Notes: generated by a model not told the origin, from the letters alone. A stretch of 64,000 bases of DNA from Streptomyces sp. RFCAC02 (GCF_004193175.1 NZ_SAUH01000001.1:5551501-5615500), one strand, 5' to 3'; positions 28,157 through 37,069 are shown, numbered from the stretch's first letter. A program made the numbers and translations.

Positions 28157-28528
28157 GTGCCCGACGTCACACCCGAGACCACCGTCATCGCCTACCGCGC
28201 CGCCGAGCATCTGCTGGACGCCCGCGATCCCCGTGGCGCCATCAAGCTGCTCGACCCCGTGGTCAGCGCCTACCCGGAGAACACCGCGGCCCGCCTGCTG
28301 CGCGCCCGGGCGTTCTTCCTCGCGGCGCAGCTCCGTGCCGCCGAGCAGGAGTTCGGGCTCGTGCTGGAGCGCGAGCCCGACAACGCGTTCGCCCACTTCG
28401 CCATGGCCCGCACGCTCCAGCGCGCCGGCAGGGGCGGCGAGTCGCTGCGTCACTTCCGCCTCGCCGCCGCGCTCGACCCGCGCCCGGAGTACGTGGAGGC
28501 CGCGCGGTTCGGCGACCGGGCCGGCTGA
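28157..28528 (+). CDS. TPR-repeat protein
   Basis: Small protein of 123 residues made of tetratricopeptide-like helix pairs. Visible repeats are AIKLLDPVVSAYPENTAARLLRARAFF, AAEQEFGLVLEREPDNAFAHFAMA and ESLRHFRLAAALDP, with the Ala, Gly/Ala and Pro positions of the TPR consensus. Such proteins serve as protein-binding adaptors; no partner can be identified. The GTG at 28157 has GAGGAG (28144-28149) at 7 bases. The gene ends 27 bp from the convergent end of the transketolase, and an MFS gene diverges upstream after 247 bp that show nothing recognisable. Confidence 0.8.
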   Translation: MPDVTPETTVIAYRAAEHLLDARDPRGAIKLLDPVVSAYPENTAARLLRARAFFLAAQLRAAEQEFGLVLEREPDNAFAHFAMARTLQRAGRGGESLRHFRLAAALDPRPEYVEAARFGDRAG

Positions 28529-28555
28529 GCCGGCGCCGGCCGCCCGCCCGCGCGG

Positions 28556-30421
28556 TCACACCGTGCCGTGGCCGGCGGCGTGCCGGCGCACCGCCGCCGC
28601 GATCGACGCCGCGTCGATCCCGGCGGCGCCCAGCTGTTCGGCCTCGGTCGCCGAGCCCGGCATCACGGTCACCGCGAGCCGCAGCAGCCGGGGCACCGGC
28701 CCGCCGTCGCTGAACGCGCCGGCGACCGCGTCGCCGAGTCCGCCCTCCGGGTGGTGGTCCTCCACCGTCAGCAGGCAGCCGGTGTCCTCGGCGGCCCGCC
28801 GCAGTGTCGCGGCGTCCACCGGCTTCAGCGAGTACAGGTCGATCACCCGCACCCGGATGCCCTCGTCCGCCAGGGAGTCCGCCGCCTTCAGCGCCTCGTG
28901 CAGCGTGACGCCCGCGCCGATCACCGTGAGCACGTCGTCGGGCGACGAGCGCAGCACCTTGCTGCCGCCGACCGGGAAGTCCTCGTCGGGGCCGTAGAGC
29001 ACCGGCGACTTCCCCCGGGACGTCCGCAGGTACGAGATGCCGTCCAGGTCCGCCATCGCGGCCACCAGCTTCGCCGTCTGGTTCCCGTCGCACGGGTACA
29101 GGACGGTGCTGCCGTGCACCGAGCGGAACATCGCGAGGTCCTCGAGCGCCATCTGCGACGGACCGTCCTCGCCGATCGCGACCCCGGCGTGCGACCCCGC
29201 CAGCGACAGGCGCGCCCGGCTGACCGACGCCATCCGCACGAAGTCGTGCGCCCGGGTCAGGAACGCCGCGAACGTCGACACGTACGGCGTCCAGCCCCGC
29301 ACCTGGAAGCCCACCGCCGTCGCCACCAGCTCCTGCTCGGCGATGTAGCACTCGAAGAACCGGTCGGGGAAGCGGTCGGCGAAGAACTGCGAGCGCGTCG
29401 AGTCCGCGACCTCGCCGTCCAGCGCCACCACGTCCTCGCGGTCGGCGCCGACCGCGGCGAGCGCCTCGCCGTACGCGTTCCTCGTGGCCACGTCGTCACC
29501 CACCGTGTAACGGGGCAGATCGGCGTGCACGCCCTGGGCGCGGCGCGGCGCGGTCGCGGCGGCCGGCCGCTCCACCTCGACCCGCAGGTCACGGACGCCG
29601 CCCAGCTCGGCGACCGCCTCCTCCTCGTCGGGGACGGGCTTGCCGTGCATGCCCTCGCGGTCCTCCACGGCCCGCACCCCGCGGCCCTTCCTGGTCCTGG
29701 CGAGGATGACGGTCGGCCGGTCGCTCTCGGCCAGCGCCTCGTCGTACGCGCCCCTGATCTCCGCGATGTCGTGGCCGTCCACCTCGACCGTGTGCCAGCC
29801 GAAGGCGGCGGCGCGCCGGGCGTACGCGTCGAGGTCCCACTCGTGGCGGGTCGGCCCGCGCTGGCCCAGCCGGTTCACGTCGACGATCAGCGTGAGGTTG
29901 CCGAGGCGCTCGTGGCCGGCGTGCTCGAACGCCTCCCAGACGGAGCCCTCCGCCATCTCGCTGTCACCGCACAGCACCCACACCCGGTAGGGCTGCTTGT
30001 CCAGCCGGCGGCCGGCGAGCGCCACGCCCACCCCGATGGGCAGCCCCTGCCCCAGGGAGCCGGTGGCGACGTCCACCCACGGCAGGCGGGGCGTCGGGTG
30101 ACCCTCCAGGCGGCTGCCGAGCGTGCGGAACGTCATCAGTTCCTCGTCGCCGATCGCGCCCGCCGCCTTGTACATCGCGTACAGCAGCGGCGAGGCGTGG
30201 CCCTTGGAGAAGATCAGGTGGTCGTTCCCGGGGTGGTCCGGCCAGTCGAAGTCGTATCGCAGGTGCCGGCCGAGCAGCACGGCCATCAGGTCCGCCGCCG
30301 ACATCGAGGACGTCGCGTGCCCCGAGTGGGCGCCGGAGGTGGCGCGCACGGAGTCCACGCGGAGCTGCTGTCCGAGTTCGCCGAGGAACTGGTCCGTGGT
30401 CGTGTCGATCGTCGCGGTCAT
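28556..30421 (-). CDS. transketolase
   Basis: TPP-dependent transketolase of 621 residues, which moves two-carbon units between sugar phosphates. The N-terminal half has SGHATSSMSAADLMAVL, FSKGHASPLLYAM, the TPP-binding region VLCGDSEMAEGSVWEAFEH (about 147-165) and NRLGQRGPTRHEWDLD. The middle domain has AEQELVATAVGFQ and GSHAGVAIGEDGPSQMALEDLAMFR, and the C-terminal half IGAGVTLHEALKAAD. At 621 residues it is shorter than TktA (about 690) and matches the compact forms common as second copies in actinobacteria. AGGAGG precedes the ATG. It is not next to zwf-opcA-pgi but could serve the same pathway. A strong hairpin isolates it from the genes upstream. Confidence 0.88.
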   Translation of the reverse strand: MTATIDTTTDQFLGELGQQLRVDSVRATSGAHSGHATSSMSAADLMAVLLGRHLRYDFDWPDHPGNDHLIFSKGHASPLLYAMYKAAGAIGDEELMTFRTLGSRLEGHPTPRLPWVDVATGSLGQGLPIGVGVALAGRRLDKQPYRVWVLCGDSEMAEGSVWEAFEHAGHERLGNLTLIVDVNRLGQRGPTRHEWDLDAYARRAAAFGWHTVEVDGHDIAEIRGAYDEALAESDRPTVILARTRKGRGVRAVEDREGMHGKPVPDEEEAVAELGGVRDLRVEVERPAAATAPRRAQGVHADLPRYTVGDDVATRNAYGEALAAVGADREDVVALDGEVADSTRSQFFADRFPDRFFECYIAEQELVATAVGFQVRGWTPYVSTFAAFLTRAHDFVRMASVSRARLSLAGSHAGVAIGEDGPSQMALEDLAMFRSVHGSTVLYPCDGNQTAKLVAAMADLDGISYLRTSRGKSPVLYGPDEDFPVGGSKVLRSSPDDVLTVIGAGVTLHEALKAADSLADEGIRVRVIDLYSLKPVDAATLRRAAEDTGCLLTVEDHHPEGGLGDAVAGAFSDGGPVPRLLRLAVTVMPGSATEAEQLGAAGIDAASIAAAVRRHAAGHGTV

Positions 30422-30517
30422 GTCCGAGCCTCCTGGTCCCCGGTCTCCCCGGTCGTCGGTACCACCCGGCGCGGGTACCCGGCGGCACGCCGCGCCTAAC
30501 GCCGCCGCCACCGCGAA

Positions 30518-30569
30518 GGGCACCGCCGTACGGCCGGCGCGCGGCGGCGCCGGCCGTACGGCGGTGCCC
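30518..30569. terminator. strong terminator hairpin
   Basis: A perfect 23-bp inverted repeat (30518-30540 with 30547-30569) with a 6-base GCGGCG loop. It lies just past the stop of the Vms1/Rv2629-type gene on the minus strand and upstream of the transketolase, so it should end the DJ-1/Vms1 transcript. Confidence 0.85.
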
Positions 30570-30588
30570 GGGCGGGGCACGGGTGCCG

Positions 30589-31788
30589 TCAGGGCATCAC
30601 GCGGTGCCCGCCGTCCGGCACGCCGTCCCGGTACGGCCAGCGCAGCAGCGCGCCCATGCCGCCCGCCGGCAGCTCCATGGACCCGAGCGGCGGCCCGAGC
30701 CCCGCGTCCCGCGCGTCGGCCTCGGCGGGCAGCGGCACGACGTCGGCGCCCGTCGCCGCGGCGGACCGCAGCAGCGCGTCGTCGGCGCGCGCCGACCGGG
30801 GCTCGTCCACCCCGAGCGCCTGCGCGTCCGTCCGCCGCACGGCCACCTGGTCCGGGTCCTCGCCGACCCACACGTCGCGGTGCAGGTCGGGCGAGCCGCT
30901 GCGCATCAGCAGCGCGTCGATCCGGTGCTGACGCGCTGCGTCCACGAGCTGCCGCACGCCCTCGGCGGCGTCGCCGTGCTCCGGCATCCGGCCGGCGCGG
31001 AACCGGTCGAGGACCTCGGCGGCCCGCCGCCCGGCCAGGTCCGCGCGCGCCGCGTCGATCTCCGCGTCCAGCACGCTGTTGTCCGCGCCGGCCGCGCGCC
31101 CGCCGGCGTCCGCCTCGTAGGCGACGGCCCGCAGGTGCTCGGGGAGCTGCTCCCACACGGAGCGCCGCTCCCGCGGGTCGCCCGCGACGACGACCATGCC
31201 GGCGCCCGTCCGCTCCGCCTCGGCGGCGAGCACCTCGGCGACGTGCCGGGCGTTCTCCTCCCAGGTGTTCTCGACGGCGAGCTGGAAGTGGCGCTCGGAC
31301 CAGTCGTCCCGGCCGGTGCGGTGCAGCGGCCACTGCTGTCCGGTCGCGTGCCCGGCGCCGCTCGGGTGCCGCCGCGTGGAACGCAGCTCCAGGTCGGCGC
31401 CGCGCCGGTCGACGTACGCGACGAGGCAGCTCGGCTCGGGGGCACCGCCGTCGAGCAGCGGGCCGAGGCGCGGCAGCGGCGCGAAGCCTGTGACCGGGGG
31501 CGAGGGCGGGGCGTGCGGCAGCGGCACGTCGAGCACCGTCTCGCCGTCCGTGGCGAAGACGGCGTGGCCGAGCACGTCGCGGCCCGAGAGGCCGAGGCCC
31601 TCCAGCGTCGCGTACACGGCGCGGCACGTCGCGTCGTCCGCGCCGTCGGCGGCGAGCCGGTCGCACGCGTCGCGCGCCTGGAGCCCGGCGACCGGGACGG
31701 CGTTCTCGTCCGTCCGCGAGGTGTCCAGGTAGACGGACGCCCACGGGCCGGGCCTGGTCAGGACGGGGTCGAGGAAGTCGAGTTTCAT
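30589..31788 (-). CDS. Vms1/Rv2629-family (baeRF, eRF1-like) protein
   Basis: Protein of 399 residues resembling the actinobacterial Rv2629/Vms1 group, which has an eRF1-domain-1-like fold and is linked to ribosome rescue or stress. Recognisable phrases are WASVYLDTSR near the start, DWSERHFQLAVENTWEENARHVAEVL, MVVVAGDPRERRSVWEQLP and the C-terminal VPLPAEADARDAGLG with GALLRWPY. The assignment rests on overall pattern, and the molecular function is unproven. Its ATG overlaps the stop of the DJ-1/PfpI gene (ATGA at 31785-31788), so the pair is cotranscribed and probably stress-induced. Transcription would end at the 23-bp hairpin beyond its stop. Confidence 0.7.
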   Translation of the reverse strand: MKLDFLDPVLTRPGPWASVYLDTSRTDENAVPVAGLQARDACDRLAADGADDATCRAVYATLEGLGLSGRDVLGHAVFATDGETVLDVPLPHAPPSPPVTGFAPLPRLGPLLDGGAPEPSCLVAYVDRRGADLELRSTRRHPSGAGHATGQQWPLHRTGRDDWSERHFQLAVENTWEENARHVAEVLAAEAERTGAGMVVVAGDPRERRSVWEQLPEHLRAVAYEADAGGRAAGADNSVLDAEIDAARADLAGRRAAEVLDRFRAGRMPEHGDAAEGVRQLVDAARQHRIDALLMRSGSPDLHRDVWVGEDPDQVAVRRTDAQALGVDEPRSARADDALLRSAAATGADVVPLPAEADARDAGLGPPLGSMELPAGGMGALLRWPYRDGVPDGGHRVMP

Positions 31789-32327
31789 GCCACGGCCTTC
31801 CCGAACTCGCGCAGCAGGGCGTCGTCGAACGCCGGCAGGTCGTCCGGCTTGCGGCTGGTGACCAGGGTGTTCGGCCCGGCCGTGCAGACCACGACCTGCT
31901 CGTCCACCCAGTCGGCGCCCGCGTTGCGCAGGTCGGTGCGCAGGCTCGGCCACGACGTCATCCGCCGGCCGCGCACCACGTCCGCCTCGATCAGCGTCCA
32001 GGGCGCGTGGCAGATCGCGGCCACCGGCTTCCCCGCGTCGAAGAAGCCCTTCGCGAAGGCGACGGCGCGGTCGTCGAGCCGCAGCGCGTCGGGGTTCGCC
32101 ACGCCGCCCGGCAGGACCAGCGCGTCGTAGTCGTCCACCTTCGCCCGGTCCACCGTCTCGTCCACGGGGAACGTGTCGCCGTGGTCCAGGTGCTTGAACG
32201 CCTGGATCCCGCCGGGTTTCGTGGAGACGAGCTGAGGGGTCTCGCCGGTCTCGGTCAGGGCACGCCAGGGCTCCGTCAGCTCGACCTGCTCGACGCCCTC
32301 CGGTGCCACCAGAAACGCGATACGCAT
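31785..32327 (-). CDS. DJ-1/PfpI-family protein
   Basis: Protein of 180 residues in the type 1 glutamine-amidotransferase-like fold. The nucleophile elbow is AAICHAPW at about residue 103-110, with the Cys-His pair typical of PfpI-type deglycases and proteases. VLPGGVANPDALRLDD and RRMTSWPSLRTDLRNAGADWVDEQVVV are conserved around it. Family members protect against carbonyl and general stress, though the activity of any one is hard to predict. It is the first gene of a two-gene unit with the Vms1-type protein. GAAAGGGCGAG precedes the ATG on its strand. The second LigD-type polymerase is encoded divergently upstream. Confidence 0.85.
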   Translation of the reverse strand: MRIAFLVAPEGVEQVELTEPWRALTETGETPQLVSTKPGGIQAFKHLDHGDTFPVDETVDRAKVDDYDALVLPGGVANPDALRLDDRAVAFAKGFFDAGKPVAAICHAPWTLIEADVVRGRRMTSWPSLRTDLRNAGADWVDEQVVVCTAGPNTLVTSRKPDDLPAFDDALLREFGKAVA

Positions 32328-32508
32328 CTATCTCGCCCTTTCTCCGCGGCCCGCTTCCGGGTGCGCTGGGAAGTGTGTCCCTGTTGGTCCCCCGTTGCTC
32401 CCGGACCGGGTAACCGACGCCTCCGGCCCCAAAACCCGGCCGCTCCCGGGGACCGCCACCGCCGCGCCGGTCCGTTTGCGCCCCGCGGGCGCGGGAACCC
32501 GGCCGCAC

Positions 32509-33459
32509 GTGAGCGGACGGCAGCGGGAGCGGATCCGGGTGGCAGGGCGGGACGTGCCCCTGTCCCGCCCGGACAAGCCGATGTTCCCCGACGACGGCAT
32601 CACCAAGGCCGAACTCGTGGACTACTACCGGTCCGTGGCCCGTCCGATGCTCACCTACACCCGGGGCCGCCCCGTCTCCATGGAGCGCTACCCGGACGGG
32701 TACACCGGCCACTCGTTCTTCCACAAGGACGTCCCCCGGCACTTCCCCGACTGGGTGCACCGCGCGGAGGTGCCGAAGGCGGGCGGCAGCCTCACCATGG
32801 CGGTCTGCGACGACGCCCCGACGCTCGCCTACCTCGCCGGCCAGGCGTGCATCACACCGCACATCTGGCTCAGCCGCGCCGACCGTCCGGACTGCCCCGA
32901 CCGCATGGTGATCGACCTGGACCCGCCGGAGGGCGGGGGAGCGGACGCGGACTTCGCGACGGTCCGCTGGGCCGCCACCGCCGTCCGCGACCTGCTCGCC
33001 GACCTCGGGCTGAAGTCCGTCGTCATGACGACCGGTTCACGTGGCCTGCATGTGCTCGTCCCCCTGGACGGGAAGAGCGACGTCGACACCGTGCGGGCGT
33101 TCGCGCGCGACGCCGCCGGCGTCCTCGCGGCCCGCCACCCCGACCGGCTGACCACCGAGGTCCGCAAGGACCGCAGGAAGGGCCGGCTGTACCTGGACAC
33201 CCAGCGCAACGGCTTCGCCCAGACCGCCGTGGCCCCCTACGCCGTCCGGGCACGGCGCCACGCCCCGGTCGCGACGCCGCTGACCTGGGACGAGGTGGAC
33301 GACCCGGACCTCGGGCCGCGGAACTGGACCCTGCGCACCCTGCCCGGCAGGCTCGCCGAGCGCGGCGACCCGTGGGCCGGGCTCCACCGCCTCCGCCGCT
33401 CCCTGCGCCCGGCGCAGCGCCGGCTCACACGGCTCACCACCGCACCACCCCGCGCCTGA
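32509..33459 (+). CDS. LigD-type primase-polymerase (NHEJ), copy 2
   Basis: Second polymerase of the LigD-Pol type, about 316 residues. FPDDGITKAELVDYYRSVA, SMERYPDGYTGHSFFHKD, the metal-binding DLD in MVIDLDPPEG and TTGSRGLHVLVPLDG are the family motifs. RKGRLYLDTQRNGFAQTAVAPYAVRARRHAPVATPL is the conserved C-terminal segment. Here the motif order is standard, but overall sequence differs widely from the first copy, so they are old paralogues. The start is uncertain: the GTG at 32509 fits the family N-terminus but has no strong ribosome site, and a TTG at 32395 would add 38 residues. No ligase or Ku is adjacent; the only ligase in view is at 4448. Confidence 0.83.
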   Translation: MSGRQRERIRVAGRDVPLSRPDKPMFPDDGITKAELVDYYRSVARPMLTYTRGRPVSMERYPDGYTGHSFFHKDVPRHFPDWVHRAEVPKAGGSLTMAVCDDAPTLAYLAGQACITPHIWLSRADRPDCPDRMVIDLDPPEGGGADADFATVRWAATAVRDLLADLGLKSVVMTTGSRGLHVLVPLDGKSDVDTVRAFARDAAGVLAARHPDRLTTEVRKDRRKGRLYLDTQRNGFAQTAVAPYAVRARRHAPVATPLTWDEVDDPDLGPRNWTLRTLPGRLAERGDPWAGLHRLRRSLRPAQRRLTRLTTAPPRA

Positions 33460-33606
33460 CCCCGAATCCCCCGTGGGGGTGGATTGAAAGCCGGTCCCCA
33501 CACCCGGCGGTCGCACCGCGTTACGTTCCTGCGGGTGGCCGGAACCCGTCGGAGTGCCGGTCACCGACGACAGCGCACTGACAGCTACGGGGGAGCGACA
33601 GAGCCC

Positions 33607-35529
33607 ATGGTCATGTCACCTGACACCCGCACGACCGCCACCGTCCAGCCGGCCCCGGCCACCGTCCCGGCACAGGCCGGCGGCGAGGCACCGCCGGACC
33701 TGCCGCTGCGGCGGGACACCGAGATCCAGGGCGACATCGTCGCCGGTTTCAAGAAGGACCACGTCCAGTTCCTCCTGCTGACCTTCGGCGACGGCCGCCG
33801 TGCCCGCCGCTGGCTCGGCCGCCTGCGGCACCGCATCGCGACCACGAAGGAGGTCGCCGCCTTCAACACCGACTTCAGCCGCGCCCGCCGCAACTCCTGC
33901 GGCGACGACCCGCGCACCCTGACGGCCGTGTGGCGCGCCGTCGGCTTCACGCACGCCGGGCTCACCAGCCTCATCGGCGGCGCCCCCTACGACGACATGC
34001 CCGCCGGCAGCACCCCGGAGGCGTTCGCCCAGGGCATGGCGGCGCGCGCGTCCCTGCTCGGCGACGTCGGGCAGAACGCCCCGTCGGGCTGGCTCTTCGG
34101 CGCGCCCCACACCGCCCCGATCCACGCCGTCCTCACGGTCGCCGCCGACCGCCTGGAGGACCTGAACACCGCGCTCGCGAGGGAGCGCCAGGAGGCCGCC
34201 TCCTACCAGGTCGCCGTCTCCTTCGAGCAGTACGGTGCGACCCTGGAGGGGGAGCGCAGCGGCAAGGAGCACTTCGGGTTCAAGGACGCCGTCAGCCAGC
34301 CGGCCGTCGCCGGGTTCGACGAGCCCGAGCCCGGCGACCCGGAGCACCAGTACGGCAAGCCCGGCACGCGCATCGTGCCGGCCGGCGAGTTCGTCACCGG
34401 CCACCCGACCGACCACCGGCTCGGGCCGTTCCTGCCCGACTGGATGGCGAACGGCTCCTTCCAGGTGGTGCGCCGGCTCGGGCAGGACGTGCCGGGCTGG
34501 TGGGCGCAGGTCGCCGACCAGCTCAAGGTCCTGAAGGAGCAGGGGGTCGTGCCGGAGGAGGCCGGCTCGGAGTGGCTCGCCGCGCGGTTCGTCGGCCGCT
34601 GGCGTTCGGGCGCACCGGTCGCCAAGCACCCCGACACCGACCCGGGCGCCTCCCCGACCGGCGGCGACGACAACGACGTCATCTTCTCCGACGACCTGGA
34701 GGGCCGGGTCACCCCGCTCTGCGCGCACATGCGCAAGTGCAATCCGCGGGACGGGCTCATGGTCAACCTGGACGACGAGGCGCCGCTCGCGCAGAAGGGC
34801 GCGCTCGACGGGCGCCGCATCATGCGCCGCGGCATCCCGTACGGGCTGCCGTTCGACCCGGCCGCCGGCGGGGCCAACGGCCCGGACGCCCCGCGCGGTC
34901 TCGTCTTCGTCTGCTACCAGGGCGACCTGATCTCCCAGTTCGAGTTCATCCAGCGCGCCTGGATCGACACCGACGACTTCCCGAACCGCGACGTCCCGGT
35001 CGGCCGGGACGCGCTGCTCGGCCGGGACAGCGAGGTGTCGTTCCCGGTCCCGGGCTCGCAGGGCACCGAGTCGGTGCGGCTGAGCCTGCGGCAGTTCGTC
35101 AAGACGGAGGGGTCCCTGTACACCTTCACGCCGTCGATGACCGCGCTGCGGATGCTGGCTGACGGCAGCATCCCGCCCGGCGGCGGTCCGCCGCGCGACC
35201 GCGTGATCCCGGCGTTCGCGGTCATCGGCCGCGGTGAGGTCATCAGCTCGGGCAAGGCCCGCCTCCGCTACGAGGGCGACAACAACCTCGTCCTGCGCGA
35301 CGAGAACGAGCAGGTGCGCTGGGACGCCGGCATGGGCGGGAGCACCGGGGTCCGCGGGGAGATGCGCACGGACGGGGCGCTCGTCCTGGTCGACGTGAAC
35401 GGCGATCCGCTGTGGAGCACCGGCACCGAGGGGAACCCCGGCGCCGTCCTCGTGGCGCGGGCGGACGGGGACCTGGCCGTCGTCGCGCCGGACGGCACCA
35501 CGCTGTGGCACACGGACACGGCGCACTGA
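33607..35529 (+). CDS. Dyp-type peroxidase fused to a bulb-type-lectin-like domain
   Basis: Heme peroxidase of 640 residues with two parts. Residues to about 535 form a Dyp peroxidase of the long, fungal-like class: EIQGDIVAGFKKDHVQFL, HFGFKDAVSQP (222-232) and PLCAHMRKCNPRDG, where H374 should be the proximal heme ligand. The usual GxxDG reads GFKDA, with D227 kept but Gly replaced by Ala228. After IPAFAVIGRGEV, residues about 540-640 read like three repeats of a B-lectin fold (ARLRYEGDNNLVLRDENEQVRW; GALVLVDVNGDPLWST; GDLAVVAPDGTTLWHT). No signal peptide or Tat motif is present. Two ATGs (33607, 33613) are possible; GGGGGAG lies upstream. It stands alone and ends at a terminator. Confidence 0.85.
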   Translation: MVMSPDTRTTATVQPAPATVPAQAGGEAPPDLPLRRDTEIQGDIVAGFKKDHVQFLLLTFGDGRRARRWLGRLRHRIATTKEVAAFNTDFSRARRNSCGDDPRTLTAVWRAVGFTHAGLTSLIGGAPYDDMPAGSTPEAFAQGMAARASLLGDVGQNAPSGWLFGAPHTAPIHAVLTVAADRLEDLNTALARERQEAASYQVAVSFEQYGATLEGERSGKEHFGFKDAVSQPAVAGFDEPEPGDPEHQYGKPGTRIVPAGEFVTGHPTDHRLGPFLPDWMANGSFQVVRRLGQDVPGWWAQVADQLKVLKEQGVVPEEAGSEWLAARFVGRWRSGAPVAKHPDTDPGASPTGGDDNDVIFSDDLEGRVTPLCAHMRKCNPRDGLMVNLDDEAPLAQKGALDGRRIMRRGIPYGLPFDPAAGGANGPDAPRGLVFVCYQGDLISQFEFIQRAWIDTDDFPNRDVPVGRDALLGRDSEVSFPVPGSQGTESVRLSLRQFVKTEGSLYTFTPSMTALRMLADGSIPPGGGPPRDRVIPAFAVIGRGEVISSGKARLRYEGDNNLVLRDENEQVRWDAGMGGSTGVRGEMRTDGALVLVDVNGDPLWSTGTEGNPGAVLVARADGDLAVVAPDGTTLWHTDTAH

Positions 35530-35546
35530 CCGGCGCCGTCCGCACG

Positions 35547-35588
35547 GACGGGGGGCGCGGGCCGCACCGCGCGCCCGCGCCCCCCGTC
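35547..35588. terminator. bidirectional terminator
   Basis: Perfect 16-bp stem (35547-35562 with 35573-35588) around a 10-base loop, between the convergent peroxidase and LLM genes. Confidence 0.8.
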
Positions 35589-35596
35589 GGGCACGC

Positions 35597-36559
35597 TCAG
35601 GCGAGTGCCCGCAGCCGGTCGGCGAGTTCGTCCCGGAAGAAGTCGATGAACCCGTCCGGGTCCGGCCCGGCGTTCATCAGCACCAGCCGGTCGAACCCGG
35701 CCTCCACGAACGGGCGCGCCGCCTCGACATGGCGCTCCGGGTCGTTCCCGCACGCGAACTGCTGGAGCATGTCCTCCTCGCGCACGGTGCTGGTCGCGGC
35801 CTCGAAGTTCACCGGGTTGGGCAGTTCGCTCATCACCTTCCAGCCGGTGACGGCCCACCGGTTGGTCTTCAGGGCGGCGCGGGCGGCGGTGCGTTCGTCC
35901 TCGGCCCAGGCGAGCGGCACCTCGACATAGCGGGGTCCGTCGCCGCCGGCCTCCCGGTAGGCCGCCACCAGATCGGGGCGCGGCTCGGTGGCGAACAGGC
36001 CGGTGCCGAGGTCGGCGGCGATCCGCGCCGCCTCCGGGCCGCCGGCCGCGACCGCGAGCACCGGCGGCTCGGGCGGCAGGTCGAAGACCCGGGCGTCGCT
36101 CAGCCGCAGGTGCTTCCCCTCGTAGCTCCGATACCCGCCCTGCCACAGCAGGCGGATGATCTCCAGGGCCTCCCGCAGCATCTCCTGGCGGGTCGCCACC
36201 GAGTCGGGGAACCCGGTGCCCACGACATGCTCGTTGAGGCGCTCACCCGATCCGACGCCGAGCGTGAACCGGCCGCGGGAGACCAGGGCGAGAGTCGCCG
36301 CCGCCTGCGCGATGATCGCCGGGTGGTAGCGCACGGTCGGGCAGGTGACACCGGTGGCCAGACCGATCCGGTCGGTCTTCGCCGCGATCGCCCCGAAGAC
36401 CGTCCAGGTGAACGGCGAGTGCCCCTGGACGTCGAGCCAGGGGTGGTAGTGGTCGCTCATCTCGACGAAGTCGAAGCCCGCGCGTTCGGCGAGCACCGCC
36501 TGCCGCACCAGTTCCTCGGGTCCGAACGCCTCGGACGCCAGCTTGTACCCGATCTGCAT
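35597..36559 (-). CDS. F420-dependent LLM-class oxidoreductase (TIGR03557-like)
   Basis: Luciferase-like monooxygenase fold protein of 320 residues, most like the F420-dependent glucose-6-phosphate dehydrogenase relatives grouped as TIGR03557. EMSDHYHPWLDVQGHSPFTWTVFGAIAA, TGVTCPTVRYHPAIIAQAAATL and GRFTLGVGSGERLNEHVVG are strongly conserved in that group. Its substrate is unknown; the name FGD should not be transferred without proof. The ATG at 36557-36559 gives the standard N-terminus MQIGYKLASEAF. It is a single gene. The upstream 510 bp are non-coding and shared with the divergent lacI gene. Confidence 0.85.
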   Translation of the reverse strand: MQIGYKLASEAFGPEELVRQAVLAERAGFDFVEMSDHYHPWLDVQGHSPFTWTVFGAIAAKTDRIGLATGVTCPTVRYHPAIIAQAAATLALVSRGRFTLGVGSGERLNEHVVGTGFPDSVATRQEMLREALEIIRLLWQGGYRSYEGKHLRLSDARVFDLPPEPPVLAVAAGGPEAARIAADLGTGLFATEPRPDLVAAYREAGGDGPRYVEVPLAWAEDERTAARAALKTNRWAVTGWKVMSELPNPVNFEAATSTVREEDMLQQFACGNDPERHVEAARPFVEAGFDRLVLMNAGPDPDGFIDFFRDELADRLRALA

Positions 36560-36946
36560 CGCTGATCCCTGCTCCTCGCATCCCGGTGTCTTCCGGAGGG
36601 TCCCGCCGTACCGCGCACGCTGCCAGGGGCGCCCGTGCGGCCCGGACCGACAGGCCGTCCGCCGGGGCGCGGTCCGCCGGATGGCGGACCGGCCGCCTCA
36701 CCGGCTACCCGCGCGGGCGCGCCGTCACCGGATCGATATGCGGCGGGCGGCGCCTCGCCACCCCCGTGCCCACTCACCTGCGGTGACGGCGCATCGCCCA
36801 CCCGGGCGTGGAACGCGACGCATTCGTGACCATGACGGCGTGTCCCGGGGAATCCTCCAGTTCACGCCCCCTGCAACGTTTTTGGCTTCGACTCCTGAAA
36901 GCACGGCCGCGGACGACCGCCTCCGAGGGCGGCGCTGTGTGAAGTA

Positions 36947-36975
36947 TTGACGGCCCCCGGGGCAAGGGATTTACT
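36947..36975 (+). promoter_or_regulatory. candidate lacI promoter
   Basis: TTGACG (36947-36952) and TTTACT (36970-36975) are 17 bp apart. The -35 box matches the consensus at five of six positions and the -10 box at four. The palindromic operator begins 15 bp after it, so a bound repressor would block initiation. Confidence 0.4.
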
Positions 36976-36989
36976 CCCGGGCAACGTCG

Positions 36990-37011
36990 CCGGAACCGGT
37001 TCCGGAACCGG
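36990..37011. promoter_or_regulatory. candidate LacI operator, overlapping palindromes
   Basis: CCGGAACCGGTTCCGG at 36990-37005 is a perfect 16-bp palindrome with a central CG, the form usual for LacI-family operators. A second perfect 16-bp palindrome, CCGGTTCCGGAACCGG, overlaps it at 36996-37011. The site lies 59-80 bp before the lacI start codon, which suggests autoregulation. Confidence 0.6.
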
Positions 37012-37069
37012 TGTCGGCGCTGCCGCCGACCGTGGACGGCGGCCCCCGTGTGCCCGAGGAGCGAACCCC

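Larger units (their letters stand above)
36560..37069. other. 510-bp non-coding region between LLM gene and lacI
   Basis: No convincing small gene was found here. The right third holds the lacI control signals: a candidate promoter at 36947-36975 and overlapping palindromes at 36990-37011. The rest (36560-36940) has a scattered AT-richer patch near 36875-36900 (CGTTTTTGGCTTCGACTCCTG) but no symmetrical element or ribosome site with a matching ORF of plausible composition. It may contain the LLM promoter. Confidence 0.5.
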
